Assembly (NCBI RefSeq): GCF_004328665.1
Contig: NZ_CP019770.1
Coordinates: 1,860,001-1,924,000, forward strand
Direction of reading: 5' to 3'
DNA from: Pseudoalteromonas sp. DL-6
GTDB lineage: Bacteria; Pseudomonadota; Gammaproteobacteria; Enterobacterales; Alteromonadaceae
DNA: 64,000 bases
In this document: piece by piece, positions 18,846-30,812 of the stretch
How positions within the stretch are numbered: position 1 is the first letter of the stretch
Layout: each line of letters begins with the position of its first letter
The notes under the pieces: generated by a model
The model's database searches: none
What the model was told of the DNA's origin: nothing
The model's input: only the letters and a program-made list of their open reading frames with translations
Position numbers and translations under genes: made by a program

Positions 18846-19785
18846 AGCTCAATGGCTCTAATAATTTAAATTCTTGGATTATTTTCTCTAATTGCGCTGA
18901 TTTTGGACAAATAACACAAAAACGACTTTGATATTCTTGGTTTTGAAAGTACGGCACACTGATCACAATGAGATCATCGCAGCTACTAAACGGTAAGTTT
19001 TCAGCACTGAGAATAGAGACCCCATTTTTAAATGCGAGTTTATCTTCAACAAAATTCAAAAATGACACACCGATATTGAGGCTTTGCTCACAATCTATTT
19101 TTTTATAAAGGTAGTTTTCGCCCACCACTATACTGTTATCTGAGCCTAACTTTTGACTTAGTTCACGCGTCCATTGAGTTAAAGAGTCATGACAATTGCG
19201 CGGTGCCGTATTCGACATTGCCTGCATTCGATAAAGCCCTTCAATTAAAGATTGTTGGCTAAAAACCGTATTAAGCCAAGTTGCAAACTCGTATCGTTGG
19301 TTATCACTAGGATCGTGAGGCTTATTAATGCAAATATTGTGGCTCTGCCCTGCTCTGTCTAATAACAATACAAGCCAGTTATTTGCATCGAAGTCGAGCA
19401 CTTCTACTCTAAATACTTGCTGCGTTCTAACTTGCGGTAACCCCACACAACAACATACTTGGTAACGTTGGCTCAAACCATGCGCCAGCTCAACCAATTG
19501 TGCTTGTTCAGGTTGCCAATAATTAGCAATATCATTGAGTGTAAAAAACTCATCAAACCAATAGTCAAATCCATCATTGGTAGGCACACGGCCAGCAGAT
19601 GTATGCGGTGAATACAACAAGCCTATTTTTTCTAGACGTGCCATTGCGTTACGCACAGTAGCAGAACAGACCGCCATACCTTTTTGCTTTGCAATTTTTG
19701 TTGACGGCACAGGTAAGCCATCGCCGTTACAGTACATACTCATAACAGCGGCAAATATTTGCTGATCTCGTGGATTTAGTTTCAT
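18841..19785 (-). CDS. hrcA: Divergent HrcA-like heat-shock repressor
   Basis: HrcA represses chaperone operons by binding CIRCE and needs GroEL to fold. The N-terminus clearly fits: a winged helix with SSATIRN-like [21 protein letters not shown] followed by [19 protein letters not shown]. The remaining 230 residues are much less conserved; the C-terminal Tyr-rich GVIGPTRMDY-type motif of standard HrcA appears replaced by a [14 protein letters not shown] stretch. The product is 314 residues from the ATG at 19785, or 321 from 19806. It sits just upstream of grpE, the order seen in bacteria with hrcA-grpE-dnaK, and next to nadK. No CIRCE was seen at it or at grpE, so its target is open. Confidence 0.75.
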   Translation of the reverse strand: MKLNPRDQQIFAAVMSMYCNGDGLPVPSTKIAKQKGMAVCSATVRNAMARLEKIGLLYSPHTSAGRVPTNDGFDYWFDEFFTLNDIANYWQPEQAQLVELAHGLSQRYQVCCCVGLPQVRTQQVFRVEVLDFDANNWLVLLLDRAGQSHNICINKPHDPSDNQRYEFATWLNTVFSQQSLIEGLYRMQAMSNTAPRNCHDSLTQWTRELSQKLGSDNSIVVGENYLYKKIDCEQSLNIGVSFLNFVEDKLAFKNGVSILSAENLPFSSCDDLIVISVPYFQNQEYQSRFCVICPKSAQLEKIIQEFKLLEPLSS

Positions 19786-19973
19786 GTTATCTACATCTTT
19801 ATGCATGACTGTTATATCGGGGCTAGGTATTATTATTTCAAGTATAAAAAATACAATAAATCTAAATTTTACAGTGAATTAATTAAATCCGCTGGGTATT
19901 ACTAAAATCCATGTTTTCAAACACTTCTGTTTTAGGTTACTCTACAAATATTAGAACTTTCAGTGTATTTATT

Positions 19974-20858
19974 ATGGACTCTCCCTTTAATACTATCGGC
20001 TTGATCGGTAAGCCAAATCACCCTAATGCAGCCGCTACTCTACAACGATTACATACGTTTTTATTAGCTTTAGGCTTTGAGGTGATTGTTGAAAAACGTA
20101 CAGGGAGCCAACTTAGTGATGTACCGAGCGACAAACTCGTAAAGCTCGTTGATTTAGGCGAGCGTGCCGACTTAGCGATTGTGGTCGGGGGCGATGGCAA
20201 CATGCTTGGTGCTGCACGGGTTCTCGCCCGCTTTGATATAGCCGTAATTGGTGTAAATAGAGGTAATTTAGGCTTTTTAACCGATTTAAATCCAGAAGGA
20301 TTTGAGGGCAGTTTAGAGCAGGTACTCAGCGGCGATTACATTGAAGAAAAACGTTTTCTATTAGAAGTTGAAGTGTATCGACATAACGAACTTAAAAGCG
20401 CTAATTCTGCCGTAAACGAAGCAGTGCTCCATGCTGATAAAGTAGCACACATGATTGAGTTTGAAGCTTTTATTAACGATGATTTTGTATTTTCACAACG
20501 CTCCGATGGATTAATTGTATCAACACCAACAGGGTCAACGGCCTATTCTTTATCGGGCGGTGGGCCTATTTTAACACCGGAGCTCAATGCAATGTCACTG
20601 GTTCCGATGTTTCCACATACTTTATCAAGCCGCCCTTTGGTGGTTGATGCTGATAATGAAGTGCGTTTAAAACTTAGTTTAGAGAATACGGATAGCTTAC
20701 AGGTAAGCTGTGACAGTCATGTTGTACTTGCCGTATTACCTGGTGATGAAGTCGTTATACGCAAAGCAGATAAAAAATTACGCTTAATTCACCCAAAAAA
20801 TTACTCTTATTATAATGTGCTACGTAAGAAGCTTAATTGGGGTAGCCGTTTATATTAA
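19974..20858 (+). CDS. nadK: NAD kinase
   Basis: NadK phosphorylates NAD to NADP. The 294-residue product matches the E. coli length and motifs: [17 protein letters not shown] at the start, the catalytic/ATP-binding GGDGNML (72-78), [13 protein letters not shown], and the glycine-rich [20 protein letters not shown]. The ATG at 19974 was chosen from homology; an upstream in-frame ATG (19911) would add 21 residues absent from the family. It is divergent from the HrcA-like gene and followed by recN after one small gene. In E. coli, nadK also lies between grpE and recN. Confidence 0.95.
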   Translation: MDSPFNTIGLIGKPNHPNAAATLQRLHTFLLALGFEVIVEKRTGSQLSDVPSDKLVKLVDLGERADLAIVVGGDGNMLGAARVLARFDIAVIGVNRGNLGFLTDLNPEGFEGSLEQVLSGDYIEEKRFLLEVEVYRHNELKSANSAVNEAVLHADKVAHMIEFEAFINDDFVFSQRSDGLIVSTPTGSTAYSLSGGGPILTPELNAMSLVPMFPHTLSSRPLVVDADNEVRLKLSLENTDSLQVSCDSHVVLAVLPGDEVVIRKADKKLRLIHPKNYSYYNVLRKKLNWGSRLY

Positions 20859-20933
20859 TGTTATTGCCAAACATGCAACTTTAGCGCAAAATACTGGGCT
20901 AGATTTTTTAAACACCATCAGGAAAAAGTAGTA

Positions 20934-21491
20934 ATGACTTATGTAGTATTTCTTGCTTTATTATTATTAATTACTTTACTTGGCAGTTACTTGCTAATTG
21001 AGAGTAATCGTAAAAAAACCATTGAAGCAAAGAAAAAGCTGTTTAACGAGCGCGTGGCAAGTACTCAATCACGTTTAAAAATAAAACTAAACGAGTTACT
21101 TGATGCAAAAGTCATCAGTGCTAAACACCTCCCTCGAATTCAAGCCGTTGTAAGTAACTTTTTTGTGGTACAGGCACATACCGATGAAAATTTAGTTAAG
21201 TTGGAGTCGTTATGTGACCAACTTATTAATATACTCACCGAAGAGCTTATAAAAACCTACAAAAATAACAATAGCCAAGCATTTGCCGATAGCACTCAAT
21301 ATTTTATAGCTGAGTTGCCAGCTCAAGGTATTTTATACAATAAAAACTTTTACCAAGAAGTCCTTCCTACGCTAATTTTAAAGTTAAAAACTGAAGATAT
21401 TATACAACCAGTTGATAATATTGATCTTAATGCTGAACTCCTCCCTATTGATGAAGAAAAAAAAACACTAACTGAGTCGAGCATTGCTTAA
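20934..21491 (+). CDS. Small single-pass membrane protein of unknown function
   Basis: No family recognised. The 185 residues begin with one hydrophobic helix (VVFLALLLLITLLGSYLLI), then a basic, coiled-coil-like stretch (ESNRKKTIEAKKKLFNERV) and a helical cytoplasmic domain ending in an acidic, Lys-rich tail. AGGA lies 10 bases before the ATG. It is co-directional between nadK and recN with gaps of about 70 bases, so co-transcription with nadK is possible, while recN has its own LexA-controlled start. Confidence 0.75.
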   Translation: MTYVVFLALLLLITLLGSYLLIESNRKKTIEAKKKLFNERVASTQSRLKIKLNELLDAKVISAKHLPRIQAVVSNFFVVQAHTDENLVKLESLCDQLINILTEELIKTYKNNNSQAFADSTQYFIAELPAQGILYNKNFYQEVLPTLILKLKTEDIIQPVDNIDLNAELLPIDEEKKTLTESSIA

Positions 21492-21523
21492 AATGTAGAA
21501 ATTTAATTTGCAAAAAACCAAAA

Positions 21524-21543
21524 CACTGTATAAATTAACAGTT
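21524..21543 (+). promoter_or_regulatory. LexA (SOS) box upstream of recN
   Basis: CACTGTATAAATTAACAGTT contains CTGT-N8-ACAG exactly (21526-21541), with an AT-rich centre, 15 bases before the recN ATG. recN is a classic LexA target. Confidence 0.88.
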
Positions 21544-21557
21544 AATTCACTGGATGG

Positions 21558-23240
21558 ATGAACAGTATGTTAATTGGTTTAGAAATTAAAAATTTTGCAA
21601 TCGTAAGTAATTTAAGCACAGAATGGCATTCGGGTATGACCGCTATTACCGGTGAAACGGGTGCGGGTAAATCAATTGCTATTGATGCTTTGTCACTGTG
21701 CCTTGGAGAGCGAGCAGAAGCGTCTGCTGTGCGCCCAGGCACTGATAAAGCAGAGGTAAGTGCGCAATTTGATTTAACCAACTTGCCATACGCTCATGCC
21801 TTTTTAGAAGATAACATGCTAAATAATGACGATAACGAATGTTTGCTTCGTCGAGTTGTTTGCAAAAATGGCCGCAGTAAAAGCTATATTAATGGTAGCC
21901 CTGTTACCGCCGCACAGCTAAAAGAGTTAGGTCAATATTTAATTTCTATACACGGTCAACATGCTCATCAGCATCTATTGAAAGCAGAGCACCAATTACA
22001 GCTACTTGATGCTTACGCAGGCCATCATAATCTTGTTAATGCTGTAAGCCAACGCTATAAACGTTATGCTGACTTACAAAAAGAATTTAAGCAGTTGGAA
22101 CATCAGCAGCAGCAACAAGCTGCGCAAAAACAGTTATTAGAATATCAGGTGGCGGAGCTTGATGAATTTGCCTTACAAGCGGATGAATTTGAACAAATAG
22201 AAGCTGAGCATTATAAGCTCAGTAACAGCCAAACTATTTTGCAAGCTTGTCAGCGCGAGCTACAACATTTATACGAAAGTGATGAGCAAAATGCATGCTC
22301 TCTTTTACAACACAGTGCACAGCAATTTAATGAGCTTGCGCACTATGATGAAAGCTTAGCCAGTGTAGCTGCATTACTAACTGAAGCCGCTGTTCAAGTT
22401 GAAGAAGCAAGCCGAGAAGTACGTAATTACACTGAACAAGCCGACTTAGATCCTGCTCGCTTAACCGAAGTAGAAAACAGGCTCAGTGGCGCTATGGATT
22501 TGGCAAGAAAACACCATATAAAGCCACAAGAGCTAGTGGAATTTCATCAATCTATAACACAAGAGCTAGACTCAATCAGCAGTAACAGCTCACGTCTTGA
22601 ACAGCTTGAAGGGGAAATTGCAGATGCCCTTGAGGATTATCAAACGGCTAGTGAAGAATTAAGCGCCAGTCGTCATCAATACGCCAACACGCTAAATGGC
22701 TTGATCAGTGAAAGTATGGCTAATTTATCCATGGAAAATGGCGTATTTGAAATAGCCCTTACAGCGCATACCGATCGCTCTGCAAATAGCTTAGGTTTTG
22801 ATAATGTATCGTTTTTAGTATCAACTAATCCTGGGCAACCATTGCAACCCTTAGCAAAAGTAGCCTCAGGAGGGGAGCTATCACGAATTAGTTTGGCTAT
22901 TCAGGTTATTATTGCGCAAAAAGTCACGACCCCTACACTTATATTTGACGAAGTAGATGTCGGTATTTCTGGCCCAACAGCCGCTGCTGTTGGTAAACTA
23001 CTGCGCCAACTAGGTAAGTCTACGCAAGTAATTTGTGTGACCCATTTACCGCAAGTGGCCAGTAGTGCTCATCAGCAGTTTTTTGTTGCCAAAGAAATCG
23101 CAGACGGTGAAACGTTTACGCATATGCTGGCATTGAATAAAGATGGCAGGGTTAATGAGATTGCTCGATTACTGGGTGGTGATAACATTAGCAAAACAGC
23201 TAAAGCAAATGCGAAAGAGCTTATAAAAGCGCACGGATAA
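21558..23240 (+). CDS. recN: DNA repair protein RecN
   Basis: RecN is an SMC-like ATPase that holds broken DNA together during double-strand break repair. The 560-residue product has Walker A in TGETGAGKSIAIDALSLCLG, an antiparallel coiled coil (about residues 160-370, Gln/Glu rich), the ABC signature ASGGELSRISLAIQ and Walker B LIFDEVDVGISGPTA, followed by VTHLPQVA. Translation can start at 21558 or at the ATG three codons later, which matches E. coli better. A LexA box overlaps the promoter region, so expression should be SOS-induced. Confidence 0.96.
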   Translation: MNSMLIGLEIKNFAIVSNLSTEWHSGMTAITGETGAGKSIAIDALSLCLGERAEASAVRPGTDKAEVSAQFDLTNLPYAHAFLEDNMLNNDDNECLLRRVVCKNGRSKSYINGSPVTAAQLKELGQYLISIHGQHAHQHLLKAEHQLQLLDAYAGHHNLVNAVSQRYKRYADLQKEFKQLEHQQQQQAAQKQLLEYQVAELDEFALQADEFEQIEAEHYKLSNSQTILQACQRELQHLYESDEQNACSLLQHSAQQFNELAHYDESLASVAALLTEAAVQVEEASREVRNYTEQADLDPARLTEVENRLSGAMDLARKHHIKPQELVEFHQSITQELDSISSNSSRLEQLEGEIADALEDYQTASEELSASRHQYANTLNGLISESMANLSMENGVFEIALTAHTDRSANSLGFDNVSFLVSTNPGQPLQPLAKVASGGELSRISLAIQVIIAQKVTTPTLIFDEVDVGISGPTAAAVGKLLRQLGKSTQVICVTHLPQVASSAHQQFFVAKEIADGETFTHMLALNKDGRVNEIARLLGGDNISKTAKANAKELIKAHG

Positions 23241-23288
23241 AGTTAATCGCTTTATAGTGCGTTACCTTGATACGGTGAGGATACCTTA

Positions 23289-23606
23289 ATGCAAACGACG
23301 GTCATTTATTTTGGCTTAGCAATTAACTGGCTGCTACTGATAGTCAGTATACTTTTAGCCGTGTTTAGTAAATTTAAACACACACAATTTAAACAAGGCT
23401 TATATCGTTTTTTAAATATGGCACTCATAATCCAAGTTGTTATTGCCATTGCGTTAGTTTTTAGCAGTACAGCTATTAGTGGCTTAATAACACTTAGTTG
23501 GTTGGTTATTGGCCTACAGCTTGTTTGTAACGTTATCTGCTATAAAAGTGTGAAACGTCGACAAGCCAGAGTGAAACCGAGCCTTGATCACTTCTCGATG
23601 GATTAA
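23289..23606 (+). CDS. Small polytopic membrane protein of unknown function
   Basis: A 105-residue protein with three hydrophobic segments (about residues 5-26, 42-60 and 66-86) and a basic C-terminal tail (KSVKRRQARVK), giving a likely cytoplasmic C-terminus. GAGG lies 9 bases before the ATG. It follows recN by 48 bases on the same strand and ends before a strong terminator, so it may be in the recN transcript. No family was recognised. Confidence 0.7.
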   Translation: MQTTVIYFGLAINWLLLIVSILLAVFSKFKHTQFKQGLYRFLNMALIIQVVIAIALVFSSTAISGLITLSWLVIGLQLVCNVICYKSVKRRQARVKPSLDHFSMD

Positions 23607-23620
23607 CTAACAGCACGTTT

Positions 23621-23656
23621 AAAAATGCCCGCAATCTATGTATAGCGGGCATTTTT
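23621..23656. terminator. Bidirectional terminator after the recN unit
   Basis: AAAAATGCCCGC pairs with GCGGGCATTTTT around a 12-base loop. Confidence 0.88.
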
Positions 23657-23776
23657 ATATGTAAAATCTCATAATTGCAAATAGCTAGTTCAAAATCTAT
23701 GTCCCTTTTATAGACCTTAAACAACGACTATGTGAACCATAAATATTTACCCTTGTTTTTAAAACTAAGAGAATAA

Positions 23777-23804
23777 AAAAAGCAAACCCGAAGATTTGCT
23801 TTTG
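23777..23804 (-). terminator. Terminator after gltD
   Basis: On the minus strand, AAAGCAAATC-TTCG-GGTTTGCTTT forms a hairpin capped by a stable UUCG tetraloop and followed by T residues, 25 bases past the gltD stop. The rest of the gap 23657-23776 shows nothing further. Confidence 0.8.
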
Positions 23805-23828
23805 ACTCCATTCTAACAAAAGAATTTT

Positions 23829-25253
<1,425 letters not shown>

Positions 25254-28200
25254 TTATTGCGCCTGAACTCGAAGTTCGGCGCTACTGCGAGCACGATGCC
25301 CGAGTAAACTTTTTACGTCACTTGATTTAGGTTTTACTAATTTGAACATCGGTAAATAAAGTTCAAAATTAGCTAAAATAGTTTCTGCTCTGCATGAGCC
25401 TGTTAGTTCTAAATGATCAGCAATTAAGCCGCGTAAATGCTCTTGATGTGAACTCAAATCATCTAAAGTAACCACTTCAACCAACTCTGGGTTAATGCGT
25501 TTCTCGAAATCACCTCGTTCATCTAAAATGTAAGCAAAACCACCGGTCATACCTGCACCAAAGTTAACCCCTACATTACCAAGTACACATACCACGCCAC
25601 CGGTCATATATTCACAACCATTATCACCAACGCCTTCAACCACCGCTTGCACACCCGAGTTACGTACAGCAAAACGCTCACCTGCACACCCTGCTGCAAA
25701 CAATTTACCGCCAGTTGCACCATATAAACAGGTATTGCCAATGATTGTTGCCTTATGGCTTTCAAATGACGAACCCAGTGGTGGGCGAATAACTAGCTTA
25801 CCGCCGGCCATCCCTTTACCAACGTAATCGTTAGCATCACCTACTAAAGTCATTTCAAGGCCGCCAGCGTTCCATACACCGAATGACTGACCAGCGGTAC
25901 CATGAAGCTCAATCACTACGGGATCTGCAGCCATGCCTTGATTACCGTGCTTATCAGCAATATAACCAGAAAGCATAGCGCCAACCGATCTATCGGTATT
26001 ACATATACGGCTCACTAATGAAATACCGCTTGAGTTATCAATTGCCTCTTGTGCCTTGCCGAGTAAGCTCTCATTTAACTCACCTAAATAGTGCGAGCTA
26101 TTTGGTGCACTGCAAAACAATGTTTCACCCGTAGGGTTGTTTGGCTGAGCGATAACCGCTGATAAATCTATTTTTTGCTGCTTGGCTGTTTTGCCTTCAA
26201 TGGCTTCGAGTAAATCTAAGCGACCAATCAAATCGGTTAGGTTTGCAACACCTAAACTTGCCATAATTTCACGCGCTTCTTGAGCTATAAACTTAAAGTA
26301 GTTCATCGCCATTTCTGGTAAGCCATGATAGTGCTTTTGACGCAATGTATCGTCTTGAGTTGCTACACCGGTAGCACAGTTATTTAAGTGACAAATTCGT
26401 AAGTATTTACAGCCTAACGCCACCATAGGTCCGGTACCAAAACCAAAACTTTCAGCGCCTAAAATGGCTGCTTTGATGATATCAAGCCCGGTTTTTAACC
26501 CCCCATCTGTTTGCAGGCGAATACGATGACGAAGGCCATTTTCGACAAGTGCTTGTTGCGTTTCAGCAAGGCCAAGCTCCCATGGGCTGCCTGCATATTT
26601 AACCGAGGTTAAGGGACTTGCACCTGTGCCACCATCGTAGCCTGAGATAGTAATTAGATCGGCATACGCTTTTGCAACACCGGTTGCAATTGTTCCTACG
26701 CCCGGTTCAGATACCAGTTTTACTGAAATCAGTGCCTTTGGATTTACTTGCTTTAAATCAAAAATAAGCTGGGCTAAATCTTCAATAGAGTAAATATCGT
26801 GATGCGGCGGCGGTGAAATTAGTGTCACGCCTGGTACAGAGTAACGAAGCTTAGCAATATAAGGCGTTACTTTTTCACCCGGTAACTGCCCGCCTTCCCC
26901 TGGCTTAGCGCCTTGAGCCACTTTTATTTGAATGACATCCGCACTGCGTAAATAATGAGGTGTTACACCAAATCGACCGGAGGCCACTTGTTTAATCCGT
27001 GAATTTTTTTCTGTACCGTAACGAAGTTTATCTTCGCCACCTTCGCCAGAATTTGAGCAACCACCTAAACGGTTCATAGCAATGGCTAGTGCTTCATGAG
27101 CCTCTGGTGATAATGCACCAATACTCATCGCTGCAGAATCAAAACGTTTATAAAGCTCAGTGGCAGGCTCTACGTCATCAATGCTTATACCCTTTTCTGG
27201 CAGTTTTAAAGCCAACATATCGCGCAAAGTCGCGACTGGACGGTTATTAACTAGCTTTGCGTATTCGCTGTAATCACTATACTCGCCGCTACGTACTGCT
27301 TTTTGTAACGTTTGAATCACATCAGGGTTGTAAGCATGATACTCGCCGCCGTGAACGTATTTAAATAAACCGCCATGGCTTAATAATTTACGTTTACTAA
27401 GCGCCAGTTTATGCAAGCTTTGCTGATCATCATCAAAGTCGCTGAAACACGCCCCTTTTATGCGACTTGCAACGCCCTTAAAACACATCTCAACAATCGC
27501 GTCAGATAGACCAACCGCTTCAAACAACATCGAACAACGATATGAAGCCACGGTGCTAATACCCATTTTCGACATGATTTTGTACAAGCCTTTATTAATT
27601 GCTTGACGATAAGCCAGTGTCACTTCGCAGTATGACTTATTAATTACCTTGCTATCGCTCATGGCCACAAGTGACTCATACGCTAAATACGGGTAGATTG
27701 CGGTTGCACCGAAGCCAAGTAGAACAGCAAATTGATGCGCGTCACGAACGCTACCGGTTTCAATAATGATGTTAGACTCACAGCGTAAGTTATTATCTAC
27801 CAAGCGTTTTTGTACCGCACCCACCGCCATAGCTGCAGGAATAGGTAATTGATTGTCATCAAAGTTACGATCCGTTAATACCAGCATAATGCAGCCTGAT
27901 GCTGCTTTTTCTTGTGCTTCATCACAAACACGCTTAACGGCGTTTTCAAGTCCTTCTTCTATGGTGTAAGTAATGTCAATCTTACAGTAACTGTAGTGTG
28001 CTTCATCGGCATTGAGTAGCTGCTGCATGTCAGCATACATTAAAATAGGGGTATCAAATTGCAGGCGTTTAGCATGCCCTGTAGTTTCATTAAATACGTT
28101 TTGTTCACTGCCAATACACGTTGCCAACGACATTACATGATTTTCACGTAACGGATCGATTGGCGGATTAGTCACTTGGGCAAACTTCTGGCGGAAATAA

Positions 28201-29711
28201 TCGTAAAGTGAACGATGCCCTTCGCTTAGTACAGCAAACGGCGTATCGTCACCCATTGAACCGGTAGCTTCTTGACCATTTTCACCCATAACACGAATAA
28301 CACTGTCTAGCTCTTCATTAGTATAGCCAAACATCTTTTGATATTTGGCTAGAGTTGCATCATCGAATGAGCGATTACCTGCATCTTGCTCAGTCAGTGC
28401 TTCAAAAGGTGTTAAGCGCTTAACGTTTTCTTCTAACCACGATTTATAGGGGTGGCGTGATTTTAAATCTTGGTCAATTTCATCTGAATGCCAAATTTTT
28501 CCGAGTTTGGTATCAATAACGAGTAGCTCGCCTGGGCCAACACGTCCTTTTTCTACCACCTCGTCAGCGGTGTAATCCCAAATTCCCACCTCAGAAGCTA
28601 AAGTAATAAAACCATCTTGAGTAATAATATAACGCGCTGGACGCAAACCATTACGGTCTAGGTTACAGGCTGCAAAGCGCCCATCAGACATAACAATGCC
28701 TGCAGGGCCATCCCACGGTTCCATATGCATAGAATTAAAATCATAGAACGCACGTAAGTCGTCATCCATAGCTCGATTTTTTTGCCATGCTGGCGGCACT
28801 AGCATGCGCATCGCACGGAATAAATCCATACCACCAGCTAAAAATAGCTCCAGCATATTATCAAGGCTAGATGAGTCAGACCCTGTCTCATTAACAAACG
28901 GCGCTGCGCTTTGTAAATCAGGAATAAGTGGCGAAGCAAATTTATAAGAGCGTGCACGTGCCCATTGGCGATTACCTTCAATAGTATTAATTTCACCATT
29001 GTGCGCTAAATAACGAAATGGTTGCGCTAAAGGCCAGCGAGGCTGTGTGTTTGTAGAGAAGCGTTGATGAAAAACACAAATAGCACTAGTCATGCGAATA
29101 TCCGCAAGATCAAGATAAAAATTAGGCAAGTCAGCAGGCATCATTAAGCCTTTATAGATGGTGACTAGCCCAGATAAGCTCGCAATATAAAATGCCTCAT
29201 CATCCATTAGACGCTTTTCTGCACGACGACGTGCAACATACAAGCGGCGTTCTAAATCTTTAGAACGCCAACCTTCTGGCGCACTAATAAAAATTTGTTC
29301 AAAACCTGGCAATTGTTTTAGAGCAATAGGTCCTAACATTGATGGATCAGTTGGAACCACACGCCAGCCCAAAATATTTAGCGTTTCTTTTTCTAGTTCT
29401 TCGCTTAAAACATCTTTGGCTGCTTGTGCTAGTACCGGATCAGCATTGAGAAAGATCATCCCAACGGCGTAATTTTTACCTAAATGCCAATTATTCTCGG
29501 CAGCAATAGCCCGAAAGAAGCTGTCTGGTTTTTGTAATAACAAGCCACAACCATCACCCGTTTTACCATCAGCAGAAATACCACCGCGATGCTGCATGCG
29601 ATCTAAACCGGTGATCGCCGTACGAATGAGTCGGTGACTCGCTTGGTTATTAACTTGGGCTATTAAGCCAAAGCCACAATTATCTTTTTCTAGTTTTGAG
29701 TCATATAACAT
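25254..29711 (-). CDS. gltB: Glutamate synthase (NADPH), large subunit
   Basis: GltB converts glutamine and 2-oxoglutarate to two glutamates. The 1485-residue product begins with an 11-residue propeptide before Cys12 (DNCGFGL), the class II amidotransferase nucleophile exposed by cleavage. The central domain and the FMN-binding synthase domain follow ([20 protein letters not shown] region, then [20 protein letters not shown] and [14 protein letters not shown]). The 3Fe-4S cluster cysteines lie in [17 protein letters not shown]-terminal beta-helix (GXXGXXXG-type repeats) completes it. GGAGGAG lies 3 bases before the ATG. Tandem ArgR boxes lie about 100 bases upstream. Confidence 0.98.
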   Translation of the reverse strand: MLYDSKLEKDNCGFGLIAQVNNQASHRLIRTAITGLDRMQHRGGISADGKTGDGCGLLLQKPDSFFRAIAAENNWHLGKNYAVGMIFLNADPVLAQAAKDVLSEELEKETLNILGWRVVPTDPSMLGPIALKQLPGFEQIFISAPEGWRSKDLERRLYVARRRAEKRLMDDEAFYIASLSGLVTIYKGLMMPADLPNFYLDLADIRMTSAICVFHQRFSTNTQPRWPLAQPFRYLAHNGEINTIEGNRQWARARSYKFASPLIPDLQSAAPFVNETGSDSSSLDNMLELFLAGGMDLFRAMRMLVPPAWQKNRAMDDDLRAFYDFNSMHMEPWDGPAGIVMSDGRFAACNLDRNGLRPARYIITQDGFITLASEVGIWDYTADEVVEKGRVGPGELLVIDTKLGKIWHSDEIDQDLKSRHPYKSWLEENVKRLTPFEALTEQDAGNRSFDDATLAKYQKMFGYTNEELDSVIRVMGENGQEATGSMGDDTPFAVLSEGHRSLYDYFRQKFAQVTNPPIDPLRENHVMSLATCIGSEQNVFNETTGHAKRLQFDTPILMYADMQQLLNADEAHYSYCKIDITYTIEEGLENAVKRVCDEAQEKAASGCIMLVLTDRNFDDNQLPIPAAMAVGAVQKRLVDNNLRCESNIIIETGSVRDAHQFAVLLGFGATAIYPYLAYESLVAMSDSKVINKSYCEVTLAYRQAINKGLYKIMSKMGISTVASYRCSMLFEAVGLSDAIVEMCFKGVASRIKGACFSDFDDDQQSLHKLALSKRKLLSHGGLFKYVHGGEYHAYNPDVIQTLQKAVRSGEYSDYSEYAKLVNNRPVATLRDMLALKLPEKGISIDDVEPATELYKRFDSAAMSIGALSPEAHEALAIAMNRLGGCSNSGEGGEDKLRYGTEKNSRIKQVASGRFGVTPHYLRSADVIQIKVAQGAKPGEGGQLPGEKVTPYIAKLRYSVPGVTLISPPPHHDIYSIEDLAQLIFDLKQVNPKALISVKLVSEPGVGTIATGVAKAYADLITISGYDGGTGASPLTSVKYAGSPWELGLAETQQALVENGLRHRIRLQTDGGLKTGLDIIKAAILGAESFGFGTGPMVALGCKYLRICHLNNCATGVATQDDTLRQKHYHGLPEMAMNYFKFIAQEAREIMASLGVANLTDLIGRLDLLEAIEGKTAKQQKIDLSAVIAQPNNPTGETLFCSAPNSSHYLGELNESLLGKAQEAIDNSSGISLVSRICNTDRSVGAMLSGYIADKHGNQGMAADPVVIELHGTAGQSFGVWNAGGLEMTLVGDANDYVGKGMAGGKLVIRPPLGSSFESHKATIIGNTCLYGATGGKLFAAGCAGERFAVRNSGVQAVVEGVGDNGCEYMTGGVVCVLGNVGVNFGAGMTGGFAYILDERGDFEKRINPELVEVVTLDDLSSHQEHLRGLIADHLELTGSCRAETILANFELYLPMFKLVKPKSSDVKSLLGHRARSSAELRVQAQ

Positions 29712-29777
29712 GGACTCCTCCCCTTGCTGCGCTGTTAACGTGGATGAACGGCTCGACGATTTGCTAACAGACGATCA

Positions 29778-29806
29778 AAATTAGCGTTATTCCGCTCTTG
29801 AGTCAA
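29778..29806 (-). promoter_or_regulatory. Candidate gltB promoter
   Basis: On the minus strand, TTGACT (29801-29806) and TAATTT (29778-29783) are separated by 17 bases, just downstream of the ArgR boxes. The -35 is strong and the -10 weak. A better -10 hexamer, TATAAT, lies between the two boxes at 29828-29833 but lacks a good -35. Confidence 0.4.
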
Positions 29807-29812
29807 TATTTT

Positions 29813-29850
29813 TATGAATACATATTCATTATATTGAATATATTTCAACT
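29813..29850 (-). promoter_or_regulatory. Tandem ArgR boxes upstream of gltBD
   Basis: Box 1 is TATGAATACATATTCATT (29813-29830), matching the ARG box TNTGAATWWWWATTCANW at nearly every position. Box 2 is ATTGAATATATTTCAACT (29833-29850), slightly weaker. They are 2 bp apart, the face-to-face spacing used by the ArgR hexamer. ArgR input at gltBD is also described in E. coli. Confidence 0.8.
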
Positions 29851-30195
29851 TAATTAAAAATCATAAAACGATGCCAAATATTAACATCTGCATGGATATC
29901 GAATCGAAAAATAGATTGACACCGGTGTTATTTTTAAAAACTTGTAAACAAAAGACATGCGCAGCGAGCAGTTTACGTAAACGTAAAGCTAGCTAAAGGT
30001 GAATAACTATTCACTATATGCCATTTCCTCTTTTGTGCTGTATTAGTAATTCATCTGCACACGACATTTAATTACAGCGGCTTCTATTAGCGCATAGTTT
30101 ATTCAATGGATTTACACGTTATCCTGATGTTATGCATTAATTAACAACTTGCTTTGCTTTACGTTGAGGTAACCCACCTCCCCCATAGACAAATC

Positions 30196-30222
30196 AAAAA
30201 AGTGCCCGCAGCGGACACTTTT
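30196..30222. terminator. Terminator-like hairpin in the gltB-grxD gap
   Basis: AAAAGTG-c-CCGC-a-GCGG-a-CACTTTT forms a strong stem with one mismatch and, on the minus strand, ends in T6. CCGCAG (30206-30211) can instead pair with CTGCGG (30228-30233), so two folds exclude each other. No gene ending here was found. The rest of 29860-30770 is AT-rich with no convincing gene except a possible 27-codon frame. Confidence 0.4.
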
Positions 30223-30340
30223 GATGTCTGCGGACATGTAAAACAGAAAGGATAAAGTTAAAAAAACAATAAATTCAATAAGATAAAAATTGACATGTTA
30301 TTCAAAATACAACATCACATGAAAACTTTAAGGTATTCGA

Positions 30341-30424
30341 GTGTTTACTATTGGCTTATTTTTAATTTCACTGATCAGTATTTGCTTTGCCAACGGTGTG
30401 ATTTGTTATTTTAATAAGCATTAG
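30341..30424 (+). CDS. Possible 27-residue hydrophobic small protein
   Basis: A GTG-initiated frame with AAGG about 8 bases upstream. The product (VFTIGLFLISLISICFANGV then ICYFNKH) would be a single transmembrane helix with a short polar tail. A TTGACA lies about 50 bases upstream without a good -10. There is no independent support, so this is tentative. Confidence 0.3.
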   Translation: MFTIGLFLISLISICFANGVICYFNKH

Positions 30425-30772
30425 CGTTAAAGCTGCCAGGTAATAAAAGACAGCCAACATAAAATACTCAAGTTATAAAAACTAACCTTTGTAATAAAAG
30501 CTGAACCCTGCTTGTTATTTTTATCGACTTAAATGCTTTATACGAATGGCTTGAAATTAAAATCAAAGTGGAGGTGTTAATTGATAAAGTAAGCATACAA
30601 ATTAAAACTCTTGCTAACTAGCAGTTTACCTTTGATATTGCTGATGATGAGACGTTTTTATAAAATATTATTCGAGCAGCTCACTAAATTAAACTCCGGC
30701 TTATCTTTAAAGAGAGTTTATTTAGGGCTTTATAGAATGAGTTTATGCATTCAAAAATTAGAAGCTAAATAC

Positions 30773-30801
30773 AAAAAAAGCTGCAAATTGCAGCTTTTTT
30801 T
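30773..30801. terminator. Bidirectional terminator after grxD
   Basis: A7-GCTGCAA and TTGCAGC-T7 form a near-perfect palindrome 12 bases beyond the grxD stop. Confidence 0.85.
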
Positions 30802-30812
30802 AACCTAAACGC

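Noticed and set aside
19786..19973. CIRCE element near the HrcA-like gene
   Set aside because: No TTAGCACTC or GAGTGCTAA arms were found in the gap to nadK or in the gap before grpE.
30611..30808. 65-codon plus-strand frame before grxD
   Set aside because: It runs through a strong bidirectional terminator, has no ribosome site and has no recognisable protein character.
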